64,000 bases of DNA, from NCBI GenBank assembly GCA_051004815.1, contig JBPCJY010000018.1, positions 1 through 64,000 of the forward strand, written 5' to 3'. A program made the translations under genes and the position numbers. The notes under the pieces were generated by a model that worked only from the letters and a program-made list of their open reading frames with translations, had not been told where the DNA came from and made no database searches. This DNA comes from JBBQXY01 sp051004815. Lineage in GTDB: Bacteria; Chloroflexota; Ktedonobacteria; Ktedonobacterales; Ktedonobacteraceae. Below, piece after piece: positions 8,394 to 16,627 of this stretch (positions are counted from its first letter, which is position 1; every line of letters starts with the position of its first letter).

Positions 8394-9613
8394 CGCAACA
8401 TGACAAGGAAAAGTGGGCATTGGATACCCTTTTGGTTCATGGAGACACCCACCTGCACCGTGCGCAGACAACGAGCACACCTACCGTACTGCCTATCTAC
8501 ACCAGCACGACCTATTTGCATCAGGATGCCGCTACGCTCGAACAAGCTTTTAGTGGCGACCTGTCCGCTGACGAAGCGCCTTACGTATATGCACGCCAGG
8601 GCAATCCCAACTCAACGGCTTTGGAAGAAGTGATGACACGGGCGGAAAATGGTGTCGGGGCAGCGACCTTTGGGTCAGGGATGGCGGCCATTCATGCCGC
8701 ACTGCTGACAGCAGGATTGGCTCCTGGAAAGAAGATTGTTGTGGCAAAAGACTTGTATGGAGCCACTATCAATGTGCTGCGTAAGCTATTTGTGCCTCTT
8801 GGGGTCAAGGTGGTATTGCACGACCTATGTTGCGCTCATGCCGCTGAGGTCATACGGGCAGAAGAACCTGATGTTGTCTATGTCGAAACACTCTCCAATC
8901 CACTGGTGAAGGTCACTGATCTCGCCGCCATCAGCACGGCTGCCAAAGAGGTTGGGGCCATCACCGTTGTCGATAGCACATTTACTACGCCGTACCTGGT
9001 GCGACCGCTTGAGCATGGCTTTGACCTGGTGGTGCATAGTGCGACAAAGTATCTCGGCGGACACGGCGACAGTACCGCCGGGGTGGCTATTAGTGGACAG
9101 CACACGTTGCTAAAGCCATTGCGCGACTACGCGATGATGTTGGGAGCTACGCTCAGCCCTTTTGAGACAAACCTCGTTTCACGCGGATTAAAGACCTTAG
9201 CGGTACGCATGGAACGCCATTGTAGCAATGCGCTACAAGTGGCCCATTTTTTGGAAAACCACCCAGCCGTGGCCCGTGTGCATTATCCAGGTCTGCCCAG
9301 CCATCCACAGCACACGCTCGCGACACGCTTACTGTGCCATGAACGCTATGGTGGATTGCTCTCCTTTGAGTTAAAGGAACAGAGCAGAGAGGCCGCGTAC
9401 CGCTTTATGGATGCGCTCAAACTCTGTCTCCCCGCTGCAACGCTGGGCGATGTCTCTACCCTGGTCAGCTATCCGCCCATGTCCTCACACCGTAGCCTGA
9501 CAGAAAAGGAGCAGCAGACTATCGGCATTACCGAGGGTTGTATCCGGCTCTCCGTTGGCATCGAAAATGTAGAGGATATTATTAACGATATAGAGCAAGC
9601 ATTAGAGGATTGA
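8390..9613 (+). CDS. Cystathionine gamma-synthase/lyase family PLP enzyme
   Basis: The 407-residue Cys/Met-metabolism PLP enzyme shows YARQGNPNS near residue 65, the substrate/PLP segment FGSGMAAI, the cofactor Asp in VDSTFTTPY, and the Schiff-base Lys in SATKYLGGHGD. The family includes MetB, cystathionine gamma-lyase, methionine gamma-lyase and O-acetylhomoserine sulfhydrylase. Motifs alone do not separate them, so no symbol is given. The ATG at 8390 has AGAGG 6-7 nt upstream and overlaps the preceding small ORF by ATGA. No SAM riboswitch or T-box is visible upstream. Its stop codon lies inside a long inverted repeat. Confidence 0.88.
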   Translation: MTQHDKEKWALDTLLVHGDTHLHRAQTTSTPTVLPIYTSTTYLHQDAATLEQAFSGDLSADEAPYVYARQGNPNSTALEEVMTRAENGVGAATFGSGMAAIHAALLTAGLAPGKKIVVAKDLYGATINVLRKLFVPLGVKVVLHDLCCAHAAEVIRAEEPDVVYVETLSNPLVKVTDLAAISTAAKEVGAITVVDSTFTTPYLVRPLEHGFDLVVHSATKYLGGHGDSTAGVAISGQHTLLKPLRDYAMMLGATLSPFETNLVSRGLKTLAVRMERHCSNALQVAHFLENHPAVARVHYPGLPSHPQHTLATRLLCHERYGGLLSFELKEQSREAAYRFMDALKLCLPAATLGDVSTLVSYPPMSSHRSLTEKEQQTIGITEGCIRLSVGIENVEDIINDIEQALED

Positions 9614-9741
9614 GCGGCAAGCGACTCTGGGCCATCGCATGGTGGCCCTTGCGGGTACCCTGGGGAAGCGGGGTGTGGCTAAGTTCGCGCTTATGATGGT
9701 AGCTCAGAATCGCTTGCCACTCACCCCTCTAATACTTGCTG
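9594..9741. terminator. 148-bp imperfect inverted repeat between convergent genes
   Basis: Positions 9594-9633 and 9702-9741 are inverted copies of each other, about 33 of 40 bases matching. The left arm contains the last codons and TGA of the PLP enzyme gene, and the right arm ends just beside the stop of the opposing gene at 9744. A smaller hairpin (GGGCCA with TGGCCC) sits in the loop, and a GGGTACCC palindrome follows it. A bidirectional terminator is the simplest reading. A non-autonomous mobile element or a structured 3' RNA is also possible. Confidence 0.6.
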
Positions 9742-9743
9742 CA

Positions 9744-10265
9744 TTAAGGATTATTTTCCGTATACGATGATTGGTCTTTGCCCACTTTGGGGTCTCGCGA
9801 AGTCATCGGGTCGGCAATATCGGGTTGCGACTTACCCAGCGACTTTTGCGGATCACGATCTCCTATCGCGGACTCAGGCTCTTGTGGTGCTGAGGGATTG
9901 CGCCCACCAATATTGCCATGAGCATGGCGATCAATCGTGTTGCCACTATTCTGAGTGATATCCTCGTTCGTCGTCCCACCACGGCCCGTCGTCGAACCGG
10001 CACCTACAGTTCCGCCACCGCTGGTGCCGCCAGCTGCAACCGTGCTACTGCTCGTGTCCATGCCACCGGGAGGCTTTCCACTGCCCACGTCGCCACCATT
10101 GGGTATAGTACCACCGCCAACCGTACCCAGGTCGCGATCAGTTGACATGCCATCACCCACGGTCGTTCCCGCCGGCTGTTGCGGTATCACTTTATTGTAA
10201 TCAGGCTGCGCATCTTCCGTTTGCCTGCTACCTGTATCTTTCGTATCTTTGTCATTATCAGCCAT
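9744..10265 (-). CDS. Gly/Ser/Thr-rich hydrophilic hypothetical protein
   Basis: The 173-residue protein is low in complexity and strongly hydrophilic, with no Cys, no signal peptide and no membrane segment. The centre (about 35-105) is Gly/Thr/Ser rich, for example GGTSGGGTVGAGS, and the C-terminal half is rich in Asp, Pro and Lys. It is expected to be disordered, in the style of stress-related hydrophilins, but I cannot place it in a family. An RBS-like GGAAGG lies about 15 nt upstream. It is divergent from the ABC permease and convergent with the PLP enzyme gene. Confidence 0.6.
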   Translation of the reverse strand: MADNDKDTKDTGSRQTEDAQPDYNKVIPQQPAGTTVGDGMSTDRDLGTVGGGTIPNGGDVGSGKPPGGMDTSSSTVAAGGTSGGGTVGAGSTTGRGGTTNEDITQNSGNTIDRHAHGNIGGRNPSAPQEPESAIGDRDPQKSLGKSQPDIADPMTSRDPKVGKDQSSYTENNP

Positions 10266-10472
10266 AAACTATACGCCATCCTTCCTTTCGTAAAGCGTGT
10301 AACACTTACTCTTAATCATAGGAAGTTTATTGCAGCAAAATCAACATATAAAGCGCGGCAATACATATCTAAACGTATTCTAATGTTGGATGGATGAGGC
10401 TCTATACATGCAATACATTTTCTCGGCGTTGCGTCTATACTATAGATGACCTCGCTATGAAAGGTTGAGCAG

Positions 10473-13223
10473 ATGTGGCAATATGTTTTTCGTACGCTGC
10501 GACGACAGCCTGGCAAAAATGCTCTAGCCAGTGGCGGCTTTCTCCTGGCCGCCTGCGCCCTCATTCTCTTGAGCGCGACAACGCAAACGACCGTGGTACA
10601 GGCCAACCAGATTATCAGCCAAAGCTGGCGTTCGAGTTATGATCTGGTGGTGCTGCCCTCACAAGCACACCTTCCCTCCAAGAATATTATTCCTGGCGAC
10701 CTCCTGGAAGGCTATGACGGCGGCATCAGCATGCAGCAGTATCAGCAGATCAAGAATCTACCAGGGATAGCGGTCGCTGCCCCTATCGCCTACATCGGTT
10801 ACATACAGATGCCTATACCACAGCTTGAGTTCTTTACTGATCCGCTTCCCACTGGCTACTATCGCATTGATTTAACGTTGACAGCATTTGATGGGCACCG
10901 CCAGATCGTAGAACGCACTGTTAGTTCTAACTACTATCATCTCGCCACTTGCGACATGCAGCAACCAACGACGAAGTTAGCCCAAGATTTATATACCAAA
11001 GGGGTTGACTTGACTTGCGGTACTGATCCAATCTTATATGAAAGCGGCCCCATAGTGCCAGGAACATTCCTGATGGCAGCTATCGACCCAACAGCAGAAA
11101 ATCAGCTTGTCCACCTGGATAAGAGCTTGACCAGTGGCCGAATGCTCACAGCCAAGGATACCATCCACCCTGATTTCGATCAAAATTTAGGCAGTGTAAA
11201 TGAATGCCGTCTAGGACAGGAACATGCCTCCACAGCATGTGAAATACCAAATCTCGCTATCCCTGTCTTGTTTCAGACACAGCTTCCAGGGCAGATCGCG
11301 GTGAAAAGTAATTTCACAAAGATTGCCCTTGGCACATTACCTCTCCAAACCGTTCTCGCTAATGGCGGTGCGACTTACCTGAATAAGCTCCCGCACCAAC
11401 AGTCGATTTTTCAATCACTCGTTCCCCTGGTACAAAGTGATCCACAGCGTTTCTCCAGTGCTTTACTGCGCTGGGATGGGCATTCATGGCAGCCATATGA
11501 TTTACAAATTTATGGTATTGACCCGCTCACCGCCTCTTTAAAGTTTCTTTACACACCCTCTGGTCTAACATACCGTCAAAAGGCGTCTCCTGATGGACAA
11601 ACCAGCAATGCCTATACGCTTGTACCAAGTGGTGTGCAAGCACCGGAAGTAGCATTTCGCGCATTGCATTCACTCCATATAGCGGAGCGGTCTAAACCAG
11701 CACCATCATATTTCACCTATGCCTACCCGCCCACGGCTTTCTACCTCCTCGATCCTGTTGGTCAATTCAAGGGAGATACACTGGCAGCACAATTTAGCAA
11801 TCCACTCAACTGGTTGCCAGAGAATACGTATACATTTCCGCCTGCTGTCTTACGCTACGATGCCCAAGGCAATCCTGTGACGCCGACGAACCTGTTGCCA
11901 ACGACGAATACTGCCGGTTATCTTCTACAACCACCCCTCGCGCTCACCACGCTGGATGCGGCGGTACGCTTGCGCGGTGATCACATCATTAGCGCGATTC
12001 GTATTCGCGTTACCGGCGTGGATGCCGCCAATCCGGCAAGCTGGAAACACATTCAACAGGTGGCTGGTTTAATTCAGCAGCGTACTCACCTGCAAGTCCT
12101 GGTCACGCTTGGCTCTTCACCGCGACCAACCCTGGTCTACATTCCTGGCGTGAGTAAAGGACAGTTTGGCGCGGCACAGAACATCGCCCCTATCGGCTGG
12201 GTCGAGGAACGCTGGATTGCTATCGGCGTCTCCATTCTCTACCTGGCGCAACTGGGTGCTACCCGCTTACTCCTGTTGGGAGCAGTGCTCGCGGTCTGCC
12301 TGGGCTACCTGGTAGTGGCCTTTAGTGCGCTGGTCAGTGCGCAAAGGCGGGAGTTTGCTATCCTCAATGTACTGGGTTGGCGACCATGGCAACCCATCCG
12401 CCTCTTCCTGGCCCAGGCTCTCCTACTGGCTATCGGCGGTGGCATTGTTGGAGTCGGATTGGCCTTGCTGATTTCTTCTCTCCTGGAGATCACACCGATC
12501 TGGCTGATTGTGATCTGGACCATCCCTTTTATGCTGGCCTTTGCCCTCATTAGCGTCATCTACCCATTGTGGCAACTCTGGCGTATGCAGCCAGCCGCGC
12601 TCTTGCGAGCCGGATCAACCATGACTTCGGAGAAGGTTTTCCACCTTGGCTCGCGTCTTGGAAGCCTTTTTACTCCCATCGGGATGCTGGTTGTACGCAA
12701 CCTGAGCCGTTCGCGTCCACGCACCCTGATAACCATCTTGAGTCTCTTCTTCTCCGCGCTCTTGTTGATGGTCATGTTTAATGGCGTACTTGCTTTACGG
12801 CAAACACTGATTGGCACCTTGTTGGGCAACTATGTACTGCTCCAAACCGCCGTACCCCAGATTGCAGGCTGTGTCTTTGCCTTGCTCCTGACTTTCCTGA
12901 GCGTTTCTGATCTGCTCTTATTGCAAGTGCGTACTCGACAGCAGGAGATTGGCTTGCTTCAGGCTATAGGCTGGCGACCATGGGCCATGCAACAACTCTT
13001 TATCCTTGAAGGCTTGACGTTAGCTGTGATTGGGACGGTGTCAGGCGTGCTCGTTTCGCTGTGGGTATTGGCCGCGCAGCACTCGGTACAGAATATTGTG
13101 CCGCTTCCGCTGCTGGCTTGCGGAGCTATCTTGCTTATGCTGCTCGTCTCGGCTTTGGCGATTCTCCCGGCCTTGCGTGCGATCAACCGCATGCAGGTCG
13201 TTCAGGTGCTGCGGTCGGAATAG
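10473..13223 (+). CDS. FtsX/MacB-type ABC transporter permease
   Basis: The 916-residue permease has one N-terminal membrane helix (about 20-40), a very large extracytoplasmic domain of roughly 540 residues, then two FtsX-like blocks. The first block (about 585-720) and second (about 745-910) each carry the block signature, RREFAILNVLGWRP and RQQEIGLLQAIGWRP. That points to a duplicated FtsX unit in one chain, as in lipoprotein- or peptide-handling type VII ABC systems. The cognate ATPase is at 14660, with a sigma factor and anti-sigma-like gene in between on the same strand. The large outer domain suggests substrate capture at the cell surface. The substrate is unknown. Confidence 0.88.
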   Translation: MWQYVFRTLRRQPGKNALASGGFLLAACALILLSATTQTTVVQANQIISQSWRSSYDLVVLPSQAHLPSKNIIPGDLLEGYDGGISMQQYQQIKNLPGIAVAAPIAYIGYIQMPIPQLEFFTDPLPTGYYRIDLTLTAFDGHRQIVERTVSSNYYHLATCDMQQPTTKLAQDLYTKGVDLTCGTDPILYESGPIVPGTFLMAAIDPTAENQLVHLDKSLTSGRMLTAKDTIHPDFDQNLGSVNECRLGQEHASTACEIPNLAIPVLFQTQLPGQIAVKSNFTKIALGTLPLQTVLANGGATYLNKLPHQQSIFQSLVPLVQSDPQRFSSALLRWDGHSWQPYDLQIYGIDPLTASLKFLYTPSGLTYRQKASPDGQTSNAYTLVPSGVQAPEVAFRALHSLHIAERSKPAPSYFTYAYPPTAFYLLDPVGQFKGDTLAAQFSNPLNWLPENTYTFPPAVLRYDAQGNPVTPTNLLPTTNTAGYLLQPPLALTTLDAAVRLRGDHIISAIRIRVTGVDAANPASWKHIQQVAGLIQQRTHLQVLVTLGSSPRPTLVYIPGVSKGQFGAAQNIAPIGWVEERWIAIGVSILYLAQLGATRLLLLGAVLAVCLGYLVVAFSALVSAQRREFAILNVLGWRPWQPIRLFLAQALLLAIGGGIVGVGLALLISSLLEITPIWLIVIWTIPFMLAFALISVIYPLWQLWRMQPAALLRAGSTMTSEKVFHLGSRLGSLFTPIGMLVVRNLSRSRPRTLITILSLFFSALLLMVMFNGVLALRQTLIGTLLGNYVLLQTAVPQIAGCVFALLLTFLSVSDLLLLQVRTRQQEIGLLQAIGWRPWAMQQLFILEGLTLAVIGTVSGVLVSLWVLAAQHSVQNIVPLPLLACGAILLMLLVSALAILPALRAINRMQVVQVLRSE

Positions 13224-13239
13224 GAGGGATGGTTTATTT

Positions 13240-13833
13240 ATGGGCATGGCGCGAATAACCTTCTCCTGGTCGGTGTGGTCGTCGCTGCTGCGGAAGCATA
13301 AGCGTAGTGAAGGCGGCAACGACGAAACTGCCTATATTGACGCGCTGTATCGTCAGTATTATCCCAGCGTGTTGGCATTTTTATGCTTTCTCGTCGGTAC
13401 ACCGGAGGTTGCGGAAGACCTGGCCTCTATCGTCTTCGAGAAGGCCATGACCCATCTCGTGGATATTCATACACCGGAAGCTGTTGGTGCCTGGCTCTTT
13501 CGGATTGCTCGCAATTGTGCCACCGATTACTTTCGCCGCTGCAAACCAACTATCTCACTGGAACAGCTTGTGCTCGAAGAACATCCACAGACAGCAGCCT
13601 TAGAGGAAAGCATAGTAGCCAGTGAGGAGAAAAGTTATCTGCTTACGCACCTCAAACAACTGTCCGAGCGTGAGCGCGAGGTCATTGGATTGAAGTTTGT
13701 AGCCGGTCTGAATAATAGAGAGATTGCAGGCGTCCTACAAATCCCTGAAGGCACCGTTGGCTCACTGCTCCACCGGACGCTCAGGCGACTGCGCACGATG
13801 CTAAAAGAGGAGGGAGCGCATGACGAAGCGTAA
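13240..13833 (+). CDS. ECF-type RNA polymerase sigma factor
   Basis: The 197-residue sigma-70 family protein has region 2 at about 30-100 (ALYRQYYPSVLAFL, AEDLASIVFEKA, AWLFRIARNCATDYFRR) and region 4 at about 135-190 (LSEREREVIGLKF, then IAGVLQIPEGTVGSLLHR). It lacks regions 1.1 and 3, as expected of ECF sigmas. The ATG at 13240 has AGGAGGG 11 nt upstream and lies 16 nt after the permease stop. The frame stays open upstream inside the permease, but that part is out of frame with it and not sigma-like. The end overlaps the anti-sigma-like gene by 14 nt. Confidence 0.9.
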   Translation: MGMARITFSWSVWSSLLRKHKRSEGGNDETAYIDALYRQYYPSVLAFLCFLVGTPEVAEDLASIVFEKAMTHLVDIHTPEAVGAWLFRIARNCATDYFRRCKPTISLEQLVLEEHPQTAALEESIVASEEKSYLLTHLKQLSEREREVIGLKFVAGLNNREIAGVLQIPEGTVGSLLHRTLRRLRTMLKEEGAHDEA

Positions 13834-14602
13834 CCACGATGAGTATAGCGATGAATGGCTAGATAGGCTCGATGCCATCGCCTCCGGCGGTAAAGCACCA
13901 GCCACGGACGACGATGAACTACTCTCTATCGCCGCACGCCTCTATACAGAGCTTGCTCCCCTACGAGAGGTGGGCAAACCTGCTGCAACGCGCTCTCAAC
14001 AAACGTCATGGCAACATGCCGTTTATGCCAGGGCAAAACGTAAACCTTCCTATCATTTTAGTCGCTCATCAGTCCTGATCGCTACATTGCTATTGCTTGT
14101 TATTACGCTAAGTATCACGAATAGAGGAGGGCTAGCTCCCCTGTGGGGTAGTGCCACGAACCTATGGCATACCTCCACCTCTCTGGACCAGTTGCAGGGT
14201 CTATCAGTCGCCTCGCTGCCACGTCCACACGCCGGTATAGAGCCACTCCCGTTGCTGCCAGCGACATTGCCAGAGGATACGCAAGCATCCACGTATGGTG
14301 TGATTACCGATACAGGCAATCCCAATTTACTGATTACCTTTGTCGCCGACTACCACATTGCTGGACAAGATGTGCTATTGTACGAGCAACCATCGGATAT
14401 ACCTTTTTCATCTTCAACCACGAAGACTGTACACATCGGCAACATAGAGGGACATATATTCCAGGATGATACAGGCACAAGCGCACTCCAATGGTATGAA
14501 CACGGCATGGCCTGCCAACTGACCAGCACACTGGCGATTCCCAGATTAGTAGCACTGGCAAGCAAGTTTCAGCCCTTGAAAAGCTGGGAACTTATTCTCT
14601 AA
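13820..14602 (+). CDS. Single-pass membrane protein, probable anti-sigma factor
   Basis: The 260-residue protein has an acidic cytosolic N-terminus (about 1-80), one membrane helix near 85-103 and an outer domain of about 155 residues. Its start overlaps the ECF sigma gene by 14 nt, the usual layout of a sigma/anti-sigma pair, and that is the main ground for the call. The zinc-binding HxxxCxxC motif of ZAS-type anti-sigmas is absent. The outer domain contains a repeated-strand pattern (GVITDTGNPNLLITFVAD) that could sense a ligand. A DUF4367-like fold is possible but not proven. Confidence 0.65.
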   Translation: MTKRNHDEYSDEWLDRLDAIASGGKAPATDDDELLSIAARLYTELAPLREVGKPAATRSQQTSWQHAVYARAKRKPSYHFSRSSVLIATLLLLVITLSITNRGGLAPLWGSATNLWHTSTSLDQLQGLSVASLPRPHAGIEPLPLLPATLPEDTQASTYGVITDTGNPNLLITFVADYHIAGQDVLLYEQPSDIPFSSSTTKTVHIGNIEGHIFQDDTGTSALQWYEHGMACQLTSTLAIPRLVALASKFQPLKSWELIL

Positions 14603-14659
14603 ATTAAGTGCAAATGTGCATAAGAACACATAGTATTGACAAATAGAAGGGTAAAACAT

Positions 14660-15463
14660 ATGGCAGAAGAGCAAGACGCCATCCAGAATGAGCAGATTGA
14701 GAAGAAAGACAGTACAACGCAAGAAGCTCAAATTGAGGAAGAACCTGCTTTGATACAAGATGAGTCGGTCGTTGAGAAGCCCAATCATATTTTGCGGGTG
14801 GAGAACCTGAGCAAGACCTATGCTATTCCCAATGGCAAACTAACCATTTTGCAAGACATTAATTTAGAGGTGCGGAAGGGCGAGTTTATTGCCATCACGG
14901 GCCAATCTGGCTCAGGGAAGACGACCCTACTCTCGCTGCTTGGTGCGCTAGACAGCCCCGACAGTGGAGAAATCTGGCTTGATGAGATAGCGGTGCATCG
15001 CTTGCGTGGCACACCAGCGGCAGATTTTCGCCGCACGAAGATCGGCTTTGTGTTCCAACTCTTTTATCTGCTTCCCAACCTCACCGCCCTGGAAAATGTA
15101 ATGGCTCCCTTGCTGCCTTATCGTCGGAAACTGGATTTTAACCTGAAAGAGCGGGCCGAAGAATTGTTGGCGAGCGTTGGGTTAAAAGACCGCTTGCACC
15201 ATCCACCTGCACGTTTGTCAGGGGGCGAACAGCAGCGCGTCGCGATTGCCCGCGCCCTCATCAATCATCCCAAAATTGTACTGGCTGACGAGCCAACGGG
15301 GAACCTCGACCCGGCAACGGGCGTAGAAGTGTTGGAAATATTGCGCGAATTGCAACGCTCCGGCAACCAGACGCTCATCATGGTGACACATGACCCACAA
15401 CTGGCGGCACTGGCGGACAGGCGCATCCACCTGGAACAACTGCGTCGTGCCGGGATAGCTTAA
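14660..15463 (+). CDS. LolD/MacB-type ABC transporter ATPase
   Basis: The 267-residue ATPase carries Walker A GQSGSGKTT (about 80), signature LSGGEQQRVAIARAL, Walker B VLADEPTGNLD and the switch VTHDP. The first 45 residues are an acidic Glu/Gln-rich extension not usual in LolD. The ATG at 14660 has AGAAGGG 8 nt upstream; an in-frame TTG at 14636 lacks one. It is the energy subunit for the FtsX-type permease at 10473, from which it is separated by the sigma and anti-sigma-like genes. The stop codon lies in the left arm of a perfect 24-bp inverted repeat. Confidence 0.9.
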   Translation: MAEEQDAIQNEQIEKKDSTTQEAQIEEEPALIQDESVVEKPNHILRVENLSKTYAIPNGKLTILQDINLEVRKGEFIAITGQSGSGKTTLLSLLGALDSPDSGEIWLDEIAVHRLRGTPAADFRRTKIGFVFQLFYLLPNLTALENVMAPLLPYRRKLDFNLKERAEELLASVGLKDRLHHPPARLSGGEQQRVAIARALINHPKIVLADEPTGNLDPATGVEVLEILRELQRSGNQTLIMVTHDPQLAALADRRIHLEQLRRAGIA

Positions 15464-15520
15464 TAGCCAGTAAGGTGTGGATGGGAAGGTATCCACCCAC
15501 ACCTTACTGGCTATTAAGCT
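15457..15520. terminator. Perfect 24-bp inverted repeat, bidirectional terminator
   Basis: Positions 15457-15480 and 15497-15520 are exact inverted copies around a 16-nt loop. The stop codons of the two convergent genes (ending at 15463 on plus and beginning at 15519 on minus) both lie in the arms. No T run follows on either strand, so termination is inferred from position and stem strength. Confidence 0.75.
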
Positions 15521-16520
15521 ACTTCGTGTGCCGAACATATTTGCCGGGGACTAAATCTTCTGCTTCGCCACCCTCCGAGGAAGACATCACATTGATGCTA
15601 TCCGCTTTGGGATTGACAACAAGGTCATTGAAGACTGAGCGCACACCGGCAAAGCTCTTCGCAATCTCGGTGGCAGCCTCTTTCTGTTGCCCGTTGTGAA
15701 CGGCTCCGCTGAGACGTACATCGCCAAGACGCGGATAGACACCAATCGGTAAGTCACGAGTGCGGGGATCACGCCCCAATGCCATTGCCAGATTCCCAGC
15801 CAGCGTATCGTCACCAATCAGGCTATTTCTTATTTCCATCAGGTCGGGAACTCCCAATACCTGGTCGCGAGCCATTTCTGAACGCAAGGAGCTAGAGATA
15901 TTCCCATCCAGGTAAAGAACGCTATCCAGGACATGGATAATCATCCCTTTCATGTCGATATGGAGCGGTTGGATATCAAAGAGGATGGCCTCGACCTCTT
16001 GTTGTAGTTCCCTATCAGAGCGATACGGTGGCAGGGCAGCTAACTGCTCTGGAGGAATATTCACTTTCACCTGGCCCGTTGCTAATTGCGTGACATATTC
16101 CTGATGAATGAAGGTATCCTGGCCCGGACGTAAGTGATGTGCGACAAGATATGCCAGCATGCCGCTCTCTGGCTGCAAAGCCACCAGCAGCAACGTCCCC
16201 TTGTCTGCTACAGCCGCATTCTCCACAACACTTTTGCTATCAAGCATAGCTCCCTCACCACTGGCATTGTGGGCCGCGGCAACATCTGCCCGCTTGAGAT
16301 TCAGCATAATACCTTCACCGCTGGCACTAACGATGTTTTCATAGGGAATGTTCACTGTTTTGCCGAGGAAGCGTCCCTGCTTTACACCAATGTGGGACAT
16401 ATGCCGTGTCGTAGGATCAAATATGACGTGTACCAGTATACCGTCTTCGCCATCGGAACAGAATACCTTGCTTCCAAAAAGGAACTTCTGCATTTCAGCG
16501 ATTGCTGTTAATTTACTCAT
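15519..16520 (-). CDS. BON-domain protein with N-terminal PRC-barrel-like region
   Basis: The 333-residue protein shows two recognisable parts. Residues about 10-70 resemble a PRC-barrel, with beta-rich segments FGSKVFCSDGEDGILVHVIF and VNIPYENIVSAS. Residues about 235-305 have BON-domain features: LAMALGRDP, then GDVRLSGAVHN and AKSFAGVRSVFNDLVV. BON domains usually bind membranes or partner proteins, and PRC-barrels serve as adaptors. The middle has no clear match. No signal peptide is seen, so the protein is probably cytosolic or peripheral. The next gene upstream on the same strand begins more than 1.6 kb away. Confidence 0.7.
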   Translation of the reverse strand: MSKLTAIAEMQKFLFGSKVFCSDGEDGILVHVIFDPTTRHMSHIGVKQGRFLGKTVNIPYENIVSASGEGIMLNLKRADVAAAHNASGEGAMLDSKSVVENAAVADKGTLLLVALQPESGMLAYLVAHHLRPGQDTFIHQEYVTQLATGQVKVNIPPEQLAALPPYRSDRELQQEVEAILFDIQPLHIDMKGMIIHVLDSVLYLDGNISSSLRSEMARDQVLGVPDLMEIRNSLIGDDTLAGNLAMALGRDPRTRDLPIGVYPRLGDVRLSGAVHNGQQKEAATEIAKSFAGVRSVFNDLVVNPKADSINVMSSSEGGEAEDLVPGKYVRHTK

Positions 16521-16562
16521 GGGTCCAGCCTCTTACAACGTATTTTACTGGCATAGTCCGCA

Positions 16563-16598
16563 AACGTGCTACGCCTTCACTACAGAGTGTAGCACGTT
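16563..16598 (-). terminator. 10-bp hairpin after the multi-TM protein gene
   Basis: Positions 16563-16572 and 16589-16598 are perfect inverted copies with a 16-nt loop. They lie 30 nt downstream of the stop of the gene that ends at 16628 and before the BON-domain gene on the same strand. Only a short T tract follows on the minus strand, so this is a weak or Rho-aided terminator at best. Confidence 0.5.
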
Positions 16599-16627
16599 GA
16601 TAATACGCGTGACAAGCAGCAAAGGCT

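Noticed and set aside
9690..9720. tRNA-like D-arm motif (GGTAGCTCAG)
   Set aside because: No acceptor stem, anticodon arm or T arm (GGTTCGA-type loop) can be placed around it; it is part of the long inverted repeat.
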